Below, piece by piece: positions 1 to 12,123 of a DNA stretch of 64,000 bases. How positions within the stretch are numbered: position 1 is the first letter of the stretch; every line of letters begins with the position of its first letter. The notes beneath the pieces are model-generated. The model did no database searches. It was given only the letters and a program-made list of their open reading frames with translations, and was not told where the DNA came from. The stretch is from Blasia pusilla (lineage: Eukaryota > Marchantiophyta > Marchantiopsida > Blasiales): contig CM114271.1 in the NCBI GenBank assembly GCA_050084515.1, forward strand, positions 39,618,001 through 39,682,000, in the 5' to 3' direction. Made by a program: the position numbers and the translations under genes.

Positions 1-870
1 TTGATAAGACTCTTGGAAATACTGCAGAAAGTGGTGAAGGAATTTAGGAACGTCTTGAAGAAGGAGCTTCCGAATAAATTACCACCAATTAGGGAAGTCA
101 CTCATAAGATTGAGGTGATACCAAGGTCTCAACCGCCCTCAAAGGCTCTGTATAAGCTCAATCAAGTTGAGCTTATTGTTGAAGAAGCAATTGGATGAGC
201 TCTTGGAGAGGGGTACATCCACATCCACAAGTCACCTTTTGGCGCATTAGTTCTTTTTGAAAAAAGGAAGGATGGGAGGTTGAGGCTATATTTCAATTAT
301 TGGGTGCTCGACAAAGTGACGATAAAGAATATTTATAGTCTCCTAAGGATATATGAGCTCTTTGATAGGTTGCTAGTTATAGGTGCTAAGTACTTCAGTA
401 GGATTGACCTGAAGTCATGCTATTACCAGATTCGGATAGCGGAAGCTAATATGGAGAATATTGCATGCCGAAAAAAGATACGATTTGTTCAAATTTTTAG
501 TGATATCTTTTAGTTTGTGTAATGCGCTTTCAACATTCACCACATTGATGAACTCCATCTTTCACGAGGAGATGGATGAGTATGTTATCATCTATATTCA
601 TGACATATTGATCTATATGAAGTCACTAGAGAAGCATGCTTGACACTCGAAGGCGATGTTGTTAACACTTGTTAAGAGCAAACAAGTTGTACGAGAATGT
701 GGAAAAGAGTGAATTTGGTTTGAGCAAGATAAAGCTTATGGATCATGTGGTTAGTGCATTTGGAATCAGTCAACATATGGATAGAGTCAAAGACATTGCT
801 AATTAGAAACCTCCCTCCACTATGAAGGGGAAGAGAAGGTTCATTGGATCTATCCAATTTTACCATGTCT
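1..870 (+). pseudogene. Ty3/gypsy reverse transcriptase remnant
   Basis: This is the RT part of a gypsy pol polyprotein, cut by the window edge. In order one reads the pre-RT segment (1-198), a stop, the 'SPFGALVLFEKRKDGRLR' segment, 'NYWVLDKVTIKN', then 'YFSRIDLKSCYYQIRIAE' (about 280-480). A frameshift follows, then 'NALSTFTTLMNSIFHEEMD' and the catalytic box as YIHDILIY (about 540-620). After another shift come the 'SEFGLSKI' and 'RRFIGSIQFYH' blocks of the RT-RNase H connection (about 700-860). The family norm at the catalytic box is YIDDILIY, so the first catalytic Asp is replaced by His. With the stops, this makes it dead. It is probably the same chromovirus as the integrase tail at 4,085-4,591. 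Confidence 0.85.
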
Positions 871-1489
871 ATATATATAAGGAAATTTACAGGAATATAT
901 AATGAGATCTTTTACACATTGGACCACAAAGTTTTCCAACATGACCATGACCCACGTAGAGGGTCATGAGAGATAATCTAACTTTTAAAAGTCTAGGAGG
1001 TTGAAAGCTTGAGAAGTACATTAAGTAAAGTCAATAAAGCTTTGAACATAATACGTATATTGCGAATGGCTACCTCTTTGACGTCTATATTGGTAGAGAC
1101 ATGAGAATCCAATCATGATTGCAGGTCAAAGGCCTACTTTTGACCCATGAACATAGGATGAACCTTATTGGTATCACTAAGATGGAACCAAGACTGAATT
1201 GTTGCAAGACTAGGGAAGCAAAAAGTCATGAGACAAGTCTAACGTTAGCCATTGGAAGTAAGGCCGTAGAGATCCACCAAAGTGAGATTAAGATGAGCAC
1301 AAAATCTTGAGACCAAAGGCTAGCAAACCAAGATTCATGCTAAGACTAGACAAGATGACCACTTGCTTCAAGGCAAGTCTCAAGAGGAAAGATGCAAAAG
1401 CACTCACGAGAACTAAGGATGAGTTAATATGGGTAAGAAATTAAGTCTTGAGGTTAGTTCTTGGTTGAGGCCACTTGGCTTGGGAATGG
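871..1489. other. No gene recognised
   Basis: Short frames only. The stretch lies where RNase H and the start of integrase should follow the RT remnant, but I can read no conserved motif. It is probably decayed retrotransposon sequence. Confidence 0.5.
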
Positions 1490-2520
1490 GATCATTCAAG
1501 ATGGATGATGGTGTTGTAAGACTAGCTATAAAACATGAATGGCAACAAGATGTGCTGCAAGACGCGAAATCATAAGTAGATAATGATGGTTAGTTATAAG
1601 ATGTACATAACATAAGCCAAGAAGCCACCAAGATCCTATGGAATAAAGATGTTGTGTTAAAAACTAGGAGACTTACACAAGTCATCTTGGGATCATTTCG
1701 TAACTGAAACCGATTCCAATACTTATTGAATAGCACTTTGCCCCGTCTGGCAGAGAAGGGATTTTGTGATAAATCATAAAAAATGTTAGACTCAAGATGC
1801 ATTTGGGATGAATAAGGTGGTGTTGGAAAGCTTAGGAGAAGAAAATTCCCAACGCACTAAAGATCTAGAAAAACTCATTAGTAGAGATTGAGAAACCACC
1901 CCTGAACTATCAAAATGATAGTTGCGTTAAGGGCCACAATTAAGGAACAGCCTAAGAGGAATTTTCCAAAGGTTGGGAGGGGTGGAAATACATAGAACTG
2001 TATATAAGGGGAAGGGTCTCCAAGGGAGTATGGGATTTGAAGCCTACCTTGGGAATCGTGGGGGTGAATCAAGGGCACATGATGGATCAAGAGGTTGGCT
2101 TTGGGATACGGACTCCAAGCCAAGTCCAAGGGGATTAAATATGGGTATAAACCTTGGACCTTGATTCGTGACTCAGATATTGGGCATGGCTAGAGATTTT
2201 TTAGGTCCATTAGGCAGTTGGGACTACCAAGTCCACTTACGCCAGTTTAGGTTTGTGGTGTATCAAGGAAGTCTATCCCGAGTCTTGAAAGACTTGCTTG
2301 TGTGGTGGAGTGAGGGATTAGGATGGATCTAACCTCGCTTAGATTTATTGAGCTTGAAGAATAGTATGAGTCTAGGACTTGGGAGGTGTGAGATTGGTTG
2401 ATCCAAATAGTCACTAGCATGAGTGTGCTTGCGTGTAGATCATTAAGGAGAGCGTGACCTACTGAACATATGCTTCCATAATACTTGAGATTGATGTTCA
2501 AGAGGAGAAGATGCACGACA
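1490..2520 (+). repeat. Diverged copy of the ~1 kb LTR found as a solo LTR at 13,342-14,368
   Basis: Three blocks align in the same order with the solo LTR at 13,342-14,368. They are 'caacgcactaaagatct' at about 1,852 and 13,715, the 'gtcttgaaagacttgc' block at about 2,283 against 'gtctttcgagacttgc' at 14,149, and the 3' end, which reads atgcacgaca at 2,511-2,520 against atgcgcacgata at 14,357-14,368. A TATA-like 'tgtatataagg' lies at about 1,998. The right end at 2,520 is well placed; the left end is an estimate from the length of the other copy, and I could not find a target duplication. It sits between the RT remnant and the chromodomain remnant. Confidence 0.55.
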
Positions 2521-4084
2521 CATTTTGGGAGCCGGGAGTTGCTTAAGCTGCAAGAAGCCTTTGCCAAGTCATCTTGATGGATAACTAGTCAAACATTAGC
2601 TCGCGCGTGGAGAACAATGTTTGAGTTGAGAGCCAAAATCAAGGGCTCGAGGGGAATAATGGAGAAGGTGGGATTCCCCCAAAGAACCCAAAAGTACCTA
2701 CAGGGAGGGACATTCTCCCTCTCTACCCACTCAAGCCCTTGAACTAGGAACTAACCTTGATGTATGTTTGGCCGTGTTTTAAGTTTGAGTTAAGGGACGT
2801 ACCTTGAGAAATTAATTGACACGCTCCAATTTATGCCATCAACTTGGGAGATTGGTCAAGGATTGGGGAAGAGGCCTTTTAGGGACACGCTATAAATGCA
2901 CTTGGGAAGACTTGATCCAATCAACCCTTTGAGGCTTCTTGGCTACCTAAAAACCATACGATTGGTTGAGTATTTGGGGCTTAATCTAAGTGTTTCACTT
3001 GCAAATTTCAAGGTTGGGAGTGCTCCAAGTTGAAGCTAGGTGAAGTAAAGAGCGAACTCTATGAAAATATTCAATGCAAAATTCCTTGACACTCTAAATC
3101 GACATTCAAACTAGGCAATAGTTGCATGATGCATATGGCCTTATTTATTTATCTACGCTATATGGTATTTGGGCTACTAATCTTATCCCTCGCAAGAAGA
3201 GATATGGCAAAGGAAGTTTCCACCAAGAAGTCAAATTTGTATTTATTTTGATGAGATTATTTTATTATTATTAAATAACATAATACAAGCAAAAAACATT
3301 TCAGAAAGTAACAAAATCCCATTTCTAATAGTCAAAAAATTTCCCTATTATCTCCTTTGGGGTATATCCATGGGTCCCTCCTTCGAGCTATGGAAAATCG
3401 TCAAAGCTCAAGTCCTTACGAGTAGCCTTGTTTTCTTTTTGGTCCATTTGACCTTCCCTACCTCCATAGATTTTCTCATAGTATCTTGAGTAGATATAGC
3501 TTCATTTAAATATGTTCTTTTTGTCTTGTCTTACTTAACTTACATTTACTTCTATTTATCCGCCCTTTGGTACGGCCTGTAAAGATGCCACATGAAATAA
3601 ATACCTCTCAACAATGGCTCCACATTGTTGTCTCAGATTTTTCAATGTTGAATCCATCTAGCTCCATAATATGGACATGCCTTGGATTTTGGTGGCACAC
3701 CCCATAGCCTTGGTAGCCCTCTGGTGACAATTGTCATATTCTTTTGCTTACCATTGCACGTGCACACACTATTTTTTCTTGTGCAAGCTAGTGCAAGTTA
3801 ACTAAATTCTTGCATGACCATAGTAGTGTTGGCTCCATGAAGCTAAAATTTTTGTATTGCCATCAATCAATTTCCTTTGATGGTAGAATCTACCGTTCCA
3901 TTATCTTGTCACCTTATGGCTTTGCGAGTTTGGCTTACAGACTTGGCTATCATATCAATCCTAGAACCCTAACATGGTTTGAAGAACCAAAGGCATATCA
4001 AGTGAGGAGTTCCATTCATGCCGATATTGGAGGACTTCTTGGCGAAGCAATTGTAGGACTATAGAGAGGCTTCCACGTTGTCAG
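2521..4084. other. No gene recognised, decayed repeat sequence
   Basis: No protein motif is readable. About 2,600-2,720 has weak similarity to the middle of the ~1 kb LTR (a 'gttgagagcc' block followed by a 'gggagggacattctccct' block), so it may hold another LTR fragment. The short frame at 3,810-4,064 has no motif I can name. Confidence 0.4.
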
Positions 4085-4591
4085 AACACAATTGACTTTG
4101 CTACAAACAACAAGCTGATGATAGGCAAGATCTCAGCTTTGAAGTTGGGAATCTTGTTTGGCTAAGACTAAGGTCCCACCAATTACCTTCAAGTATCCCT
4201 AGGAAGATGACGCCAAGATATGGGAGACCCTTTGAGATACTCAAAAGATTAAGGAGGTGTAGTAGCGATTGAGTTTTTTCTTTGTAGATGAGGCAAGTTC
4301 ATGATGTGTTCCATGTTTGTGAACTAAAGGCATTCATGGACAATCAAGACCCTACTTGGACAAGACTGCTACCATCCGATCCGATCAAAGTAAAAGACCA
4401 AGAGGAGTTCAAAGTCAAGACTATACTAGAAAACCGTGGAGTAAAGAGAGGAAGGAGATTAGTAAACGAGTACTTAGTGTCATAGAAAGGTTATGATTTA
4501 TGCTCAAGAACATGGGAACGTGAAGGTAATCTAACTCGTGTTGGGGAACTTCTAGAGGAATTTAGAAGTAGGAAATCAGAGGGAAGGTAGC
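4085..4591 (+). pseudogene. Integrase C-terminus with chromodomain, chromovirus remnant
   Basis: This encodes the tail of a Ty3/gypsy integrase. About 4,105-4,250 reads 'DLSFEVGNLVWLRLRSHQLP' and then 'KMTPRYGRPFEILKR', the usual pre-chromodomain block. From 4,288 comes 'RQVHDVFHVCELKAF', and then a chromodomain: 'EEFKVKTILENR', 'EYLVS', an in-frame TAG where Trp is expected, 'KGYDLCSRTWE' and 'ELLEEF' (about 4,410-4,560). Chromodomains on gypsy integrases are known to bind modified histone tails and guide integration into heterochromatin. The stop inside the fold and the missing integrase core make this copy inactive. It is probably the end of the element whose RT lies at 1-870. Confidence 0.85.
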
Positions 4592-7500
4592 TAGATGGTT
4601 AGACTAGAGTTTGCCGCATAGCTTGAGCGTAGTGTCATGGTTTGTAAAATTTCCATTGGTTGTATTTTTCTTTGGAAAATGACATTCACGGTATGCAAAA
4701 ACTTGGAAATTCCAAGAACCCAATAAAGTGTCCAAATTTTGTTTCCAATGAGTAATGAGTTTTGAAGTTTTTCATCGAGATATATGTACTTGTAAATGGA
4801 GCACGACTTGTATATGTTGTGGCATCATGAGATTAAGTGGGTGAGCTTGACATATACTTAGTATGACCTAACATGCTAGGTAAGATTAGTTTGGCATAAC
4901 CTAAGGCATTGGGGAATTCAACCTAAGGATTACCTATGGTGTCCTGTCAATCAGTCGCAAGACTAAAGCTAGGCGAGATGCGCACGTATCTTGTGACTAG
5001 CCTTAGGTGAGAAAGGGGCGTAGCTACCTGCGAGGATAAAGCCAAGGAAAGCAAGGTTTGAGACCTAAGAGCCAAGTGCCAAGTCAAAGGCAAGAAGCAA
5101 GGAACACATGAGTAGTTAAGATAGGCGAGACGCCATAAGACTAATCACAAAAAGCAAAGGCGGTAAGACAACCATATGCATGAGGCACCAAATCAAATGA
5201 GGAGTCAAGATGGGCGCTAACCACGAGACATACTAAACATGGGTCCAAGCTCCAAGATGCATTTTTTTGCGATCCTCATAGCCAAATGAGCGTCGATCAG
5301 CTAGAACGCTAGTGGGCTCACACAAGCCTTGTTGGGAACATGAAGTAATGATGGTCGTAACCTGATTGAACAAAACCAACCCATGAGAGCTAGGCGCAAA
5401 GGGAATTGGAACTTGATTAAGCATTTGGGGATTCTCCTCGTTTGCCCGCCCCCCTTCCTCCTTTTCTGCTATTTGTCCATGTCTCTTCCTGCTCACTTCT
5501 TTTACATCCACCACTACAACCGATTCTTTCCAATTCCTACCAAACTTAACATGTTTAAGAGGGTGGAACCCCTCTCTTACATTTTTTGGGCATTAGAAAT
5601 CTTGCTTAATATTGGCCTATGGGAAATAACACTTAGAGGAATGATACCATTTGTGTGACATACAACTATCTCTTTGATTCTACGTCACATGCGGGGAGTT
5701 GGTCTCATGACCCAATCCAGGTCTTCCACTCGCAAGGCTCAAGGTATAAGTCTCTTTGTAAGTCCAACGGAGAGGAGCACAAAATAAACTCTGAGAAAAC
5801 ATGGAAATATCCATAAGTTGGAAATAAAAAAATGTGATGATATGAGGGATTTTATCCCCATTTCACTTCTATCACTGCTAACAATTTAGGTATCGATGCG
5901 GCTCCATTACCGGTCCATTTTTCCCAAGAGTAGCAACTTTAAGTCCACATCATGCAAACATATTGCGGCTCCACATAGCTTTTTGAGTCATCATTGGGTT
6001 GTGAAGTAAGAAAGCTGCTTCGCCATTGTGAATGTGGTGACTTGCATTAAGCTTGCAGCTCACTCATAAACATGATAACAATTTAGACTTACAAATAAAA
6101 ACTTCTAAGACAAACACTTTGTGATAGTGGGGACCCGCATTAGAGGCATCCAAGACTTGCAACTTTTGAGTCGCTTGCAAGTTTTGAAACTAGTACGTAG
6201 TTGTTTGGGAGTCCCTAAATCAAAACTTCTAGCATAAATTGCCCTTTTACCACCAAACCACTCAATTTCCTCCTAAATTTTTGAGACTTTGCTACTTACC
6301 TTGCAACCAGTAAGAATGTGAAAAAGGACTTCCCACAACTAAATGCACCTTTTAGGAGCGCTAGTCCAAATTTAAGATGATCAATTTAACAAAGAGAAGG
6401 GTTTGATCTAGATTCAATATGTTAATATCAAGCTCATACTTCCGACTTTCTACAGATTCGTCACATATTTCTTTAGATGGATTTGGATTACTTAGCATAA
6501 TATTATGGTCCAGATCTAGCTCAAGTTGAAGGATATTGGTAACCTTGGCCATTATTTCAGCTTCATGAACTTGACTCTAGAGATTGCGCAGAGTATGTGA
6601 TTTTATAAGGTCATGGATATTGTTCATATTTGTAATAATCCCTTGGTGAACGCTGCAAGTAGGTTCCTATAGGTTTCTAAGATGATACTATGGCTTCCTC
6701 TGAACAAAAGGTAATGCACTCAAGAAGAACTAAGTGGAAGAACTCATTCCATTGATGCAGAGGATGGAATCCAATAAATATAACAATACGACATGTTTTG
6801 CGTGTCATGTTACCTAAATTGTCTAAGCCACTGGTATTTGCATTTAGTCTAGTTAGATAGCACTTGAGCAATTCATGCTTGGACCAATAAGAGATAAATG
6901 GCAAGTCCTCAAGGATGACAGACCTATTTGAGTACGATATGATGAGATGAGTGGATGGGATGGAAGCATTATTTTATAGGTACATTCTCCTAATCAAAGG
7001 GTTAAAATCAACATACTTAGCAACTTAAGAAATGTAAATTGTGGATTTTTTTAGTAGTGAGAGCAATTTTTATGGAAAATATGGATTTGTTCAAGACAAC
7101 GTCGAAAACTAAATCTAATTTTATCTTATCTAATCCATCAAGACCAAGGCACTTAGAAAACTCTATATCAATATTTAATGACCTTGTTTGAAGGCATATT
7201 TTGGTTGGTAGAATGACCAATCGATATTAGCATCCCTTTGAACATTCACATGAGCACCCCAAAATAGCAAGAAAAGGGCATGATAGGGGATTACATTGTG
7301 GTGCTCTATTGACGACACGTAGTAATTCCACTTAATTGTAACAAGATCAATTAATGGTTGAGGATTAATGTTTAGATTCACAAGGAAACCAAGCCACCAG
7401 TATGAATGTTGTGACTTCTTTCTTATAATACAAATTCCCTCCTTGCACTTATGAAGCTCATATGGAAGGGTCGTGCATGCTTGTTTGGAGTGTCACACCA

Positions 7501-9300
7501 ATTGAAGTTAGGATTAAAGCTTGTAACTATATATCAAATATCAACAATCTCAAGCTAGTATGTGGTTGAGACTTAACTTCATTCCATATTAGGGTATGGA
7601 GTAAGTGAGGCATTCCCTATTTGTTCACAATAGCTTTCAAATCCTTGAGATGACGTCTATGCCATGCATGGCTACCTAGAATCTATTGGCTAATTGAGTA
7701 TTTTGGTATATGGTGATGGAAGTCTTAATCACTCACGGAGAGTTTATCTTTCTTGAGACAATCTAAATCTTTATTGAGCACAAAAGCTCTTGATGTTGAG
7801 CAAAGTGATATAGATTGACGTACTTGATGCATAGGCAATGGGTATGGTTTGTGGAATGAGAATACACTAAACAACTAGCAATTCTTGATTTGCACGTAAT
7901 TTGAGAATGTAGATCTACTAGCAAAATACCCACAATAAAAAGGAAAAAATAATAGGAATGAGGTGGTTTCTATGGTTAAGTGCAAGTCAAGGAAAGTAGT
8001 AGATACATCTATTAGTAGGCTTTCACAAGAAGAGATATTTGAACGTAAGGAAATGCTCTTGTTGTCAAAGATATCAGTAGATGTCCTTTGAATTGGCAAA
8101 TAATAGACTACATCTTGGAGGAAGTTCACATCATGGTGGTAAGGGTTATGATTCATACTATGGGTATCTTGCCCTTTATCTCGGGAAGATTTTATTGTAG
8201 TGTAGACCAATGATATATGAAGTACAACTACTTTGGGTGAAGGACATGGCAACTTTATTACGGCCCCTACATGTATCCTTCATTTTGCTTCTCGACTAGG
8301 TAGGCTATTTCGGTTTCTGTAATTTTTGTATATCGTAGATGAAAATTTTGGGTGTCTCCATGTAACGCAATTTGTGTAAATTAATTTTTTGTGATTAATA
8401 ATTCATCCCACAACTCCCCCTCCCTTGTGTTCTCAACTTCCCTTCACGCATATTATATGGTATACATAACTAGTGGTTTGTATTTCCGTCTTTCCCTATC
8501 CGTCCTATCCTCTGATGTGAGGCAATTTTTTCTCTCGTTCCAAAACTTCCCCTGCCTCGTAAAAAAACTAATGTACTTGGTATACAAACTGGTGGTTTTT
8601 ATGAACTACAAATTTTTTCTCTCCCGCCCTTACTAAAGGGTCGCATATTGGTGAAAGGTTTTAAATCCTTATATAGTAGGTTCACTTGAAGATTAATTAT
8701 GGGAAATTATTGTGTAGTTAGTGGAAAATTTATTCTCAACTACACTATTATGAAGGTTAAAACCAATGAAAGGGGAATCCAAAAGTGACATTAATAAGAA
8801 GAACCTATCATGAAACCGATTGAATTTCTTTTCTACCCATATCCTAGTGATTTATATAAAGTAACATTCAAATATATCCATGGTTCATTTGCTATGCAAA
8901 GATTGCATGAATGAACTGCCATATCTAGGATAATACACAGTCTTTGAGAAAACCATAGCATGAAGCATATAATGGATAAGATTCATTCTCAAGAACATAC
9001 ATTTTGGAGTGTGAGTCATATTATAGTATGTAACAAATGTTTGGAGAGACTAGCCTTAAAACCAATCATTGCTTCCTCCCTCATTTGAAGCCTTCTCGCC
9101 AATACGGGAAAAACGTAAGCACAATTTCCTTCTTCATCAAGGTTGATTCTCATTTTGTTCAAATGTTTAAAAATAAAAGAGGAAAAAAAAACCTTTCCTA
9201 TTTAAAAAAAAAAATTTGAAGAAGAAAAATCATTCATAAAGTTTGGTTTCATAGACACAAAATTTGAGTCTAAATTGAGCCAAAAAAAGAGGAGGAAAAA
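4592..9300. other. Long stretch without a recognisable gene
   Basis: Only short frames on both strands, none with a motif I recognise. The sequence is AT-rich and carries scattered copies of the 'gacttgcaa' word (for example near 6,150) that becomes dense further right. It is most simply old, decayed repeat DNA. The 125-codon minus frame at 7,875-8,252 has no readable domain. Confidence 0.5.
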
Positions 9301-9309
9301 AAGAAGTAA

Positions 9310-10110
9310 TTGTGAGTGCAAAAAACTACTACTTAGATATGCTATTTTGTGAATATTTTGCAATCCTTTTGCGAGTGGTTTGCGAGTGAGTCACAAGTCA
9401 ATTTTTGCAAGTTATTTGCGACTACTTGCAATCATCCACAAGTGACTCGCAAAGATGGGAGTCATTTGTGAGTATTGTGCGAGTCTGTTGCGATTGAGTT
9501 GCAACTAAACTATGACCAACTTGCAATGTAAGAAAATAATTTTTGTTCAAGTTGTTTTAAAATTAAAAATTGTATTTTAATCATGAGCGAGAGACTCATA
9601 AACTTACGAGTCTATTGCAATTTTCTTCTGACTATACCATAACTCGAAAAGTTGCTCTAAATGTAGTTATGCATAATTAGAGCATCAATTATGTTAAGAC
9701 ATTTGGATAATATATAAGGATTTATGCATAATGTCTTCTTGGTGATTCACCTTGCATACATGGTGAAGATTCTTTTATGTATTTGAGTCACACACTCTAT
9801 ATATTGACTCTATTAGAGACGAGAAGCGCAAGCTCATCGTCTTGCAAGTCTTTCTTTCGTGTTTTGGGAGTTCAAATTTACAAGTCCACTTCTTGTGAGT
9901 GCACTCTATTTTGTGATAATTTTGAACTTTACGAGTCGCGCAAGATGCAATAGACTTGCAAATGACTGGCATTGAGTTTTGTGAGTATGCCTTGTAAAGT
10001 GCAAGTCAACTTGCAACTTGGGACTCCTATGACTTGCAAAACTCTCTTTTAGGTGCACTCATAGATTACTTACAAACGTACTTACATCCGACTTGTAAAC
10101 AATAGATCCT
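9310..10110. repeat. Stretch dense in ACTTGCAA / CTCGCAA-type words, copy A
   Basis: Words such as gcgagt, gcaagt, acttgcaa and ctcgcaa recur every few tens of bases on both strands. The block 9,310-9,540 matches 20,795-21,045 in order: a 'gtgcaaaaa.ccactact' start, a 'tgtgaatattttgcaa' block, and 'caactaaac.a' followed by 'ataaaaaat/gtaagaaaat'. The two blocks lie on either side of gypsy copy 1. No coding frame is supported. About 10,110-10,770 continues as AT-rich sequence without a recognisable feature. Confidence 0.55.
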
Positions 10111-10770
10111 TGACCATAACCTCTCGCCTCCAAAACTCTCCATTCTTGCTCCTCCTCCCAACTTTTAGAGAATCCTCTCCTCACTTTTCAACTAGTTTAT
10201 TTCTATCGTGGAGCAAGGTTGCATATGGAAAAAGTTTGTGTCCGAGAACATGACCATGTCTATAGACTTACGTCCTTACTACAACTTGGAAGGACTTGTC
10301 AATGTGCCCTCCATCTTCCCCATCTCCCTCATCCCTCCTATTTGCCTTCGTGATCCGCACTTTATCGTTTCTTTCTCGTCCCACTTCTACTCCCTTTCCC
10401 CTTATTACCCCGCCCACCTACTTGCTCTTGCCTTCCACCATGGACTATAAGTGTGGGCCCTACTTTTTAATCCACGTACATGCATATCTCCAAATTTGTC
10501 CATCCATGTTTGTCCTAGGGATGGACTTAAGCTTGTCTGTTTTTGTGTAACCATATCGTGGAGCTAAGTCTTCAAATTTTTGGGTAAGAAGTTTTTTTTA
10601 TAATATTGAAGGACATTTAGATGAGTGAGGTTTATATTACTATGTTATTTTTTTAAATTATTGGTTATAAACTATAAGAAATAACTAATGACTAAAAAAA
10701 AAGAGGAAAGCCATACTTGAGAAAAAATTGGAGTGAACCAAATCCCCTTTTAATAAGGTTTTTACTATCA

Positions 10771-12100
10771 TGTTTTTTAGGATAGATTAGTGAGATCTAA
10801 TAGAGCGCCTTTAGGAGTAGTGGAGGATAGACTGAGGAGGTTGAGGATGACCTACTGAGGCCCCAAGAAACCTGAGGTTTCCCTTCGTTTCGGCTCATTT
10901 GGAGCAATATTGATGAACTTACGATTTTAGGTAAGTACCAGTTTGAGTATATGGTCAACTTTCTATTTTTGGTAAGTGGCTCTTGACCTTCTACATTAGG
11001 TCAAGATCCAAGGAGGTGACTTGGGAGCATAGGTTACCATGGAGAGAGTTTGGGAGAGGAGAGGGATATACCTCAAGGAGAGAGAGTTTAAGAGCTCATT
11101 CTGTCTTTGTTGAACCTCTTGGTATGAGGCGGCGGAGCTATGGTCTTGCTTGCTTTGTGTGTGTAATCCAGACCTCTCATTAGGAAAGTGGGTTTGGTTT
11201 GACATTGAAAGAGACATGTAAGAGTATACACATTTGAGAGCTATGGTGTTGAGAGAGATTGGATCTTATTTTACAAAGAGAGAATGAGTGAGTGAGAGAG
11301 CTTCACGGGGGAGCTCGCTAGCTGCTTGATGTTTGGTGCGGTTTGGGGGACCATGTTCCCCGCTTCATGGCTCATGGGAGTGCTCACCGGAGCAAGAGCC
11401 GTGCGAGTTTACTGTTTTACTTTGCTGATTTTTTTTGTACGGGAGAGTGGCACGCGGAAGCGCTGCCCAATTTTTGATAGGAATTGAGTATGGGGGCGGA
11501 TTGCTCCATGCAAGTGCTCTCTAGAGCACCATGTAGCTTGCTGATTTTTTTTCTCACACGTTTTACATTTATGTTGTCAAAAATCACCGCGAAAGCGTTG
11601 CTAAATTTTGTGTAGGATAAAGAGACATTGGGCTTTACAACAATACCCGTCAATTTTATTAGAATGTCCGATTCAAAATATTTTTGATATTGTTGTAGAT
11701 CGTGAAGTTGTGCACGATGTGCAATAGACGGTGCACAATTTTCAGTTGTGAGCAAATAATTATGATCAATCTTGCAAAACTGCCATTACTAGGCAATTTT
11801 TAGGGTTAAATTGTTCAAACCCCTAAACCAGCCGCCGCGCATGCGGTGGTCGTCGCCGTCACAGTCACCATCAACGGTCTGCCATCAATAATCAACCATC
11901 ATTGTCAAGAGTCACCATCAATGATCCATCGTCCACCGCCCATCGTTGGCTTCCGTCACCGTCTAGCGCTGCTCGGAGCCGCGTACGACCGTTGTCCACC
12001 TCACATTCGACCGAAGGCGTTGATCCGAGCTCGGCATTGTTATTTGGGATATTGAGTGCGCGTGTTTAGTTTTAGTGATTGAGGGATTACTTGCGAGATT
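10771..12100 (+). repeat. Leader of PHD-type gypsy element, copy 1
   Basis: The first ~480 bases match 23,258-23,760 and 44,243-44,750 closely, beginning with 'ttttaggat' and including the 'gaggcggcggag' and 'gagagattggatctta' blocks. After that the leader matches copy 2 only. It holds two successive ~135-bp units, each starting 'ttgctgatttt' and each carrying a short GC-rich partial palindrome: acgcggaagcgctgcc at about 11,453 and ccgcgaaagcgttgc at about 11,586. A (CAC/ATC)-rich stretch follows at about 11,840-11,950. No long reading frame is conserved, so I treat it as non-coding 5' leader. Confidence 0.65.
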
Positions 12101-12123
12101 GAGAATGATCGTGTGAGAGGGGC

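Noticed and set aside
7875-8252. 125-codon minus frame in the gene-poor left part
   Set aside because: No motif, surrounding sequence is decayed, and the length is not unusual for AT-rich DNA of this size.
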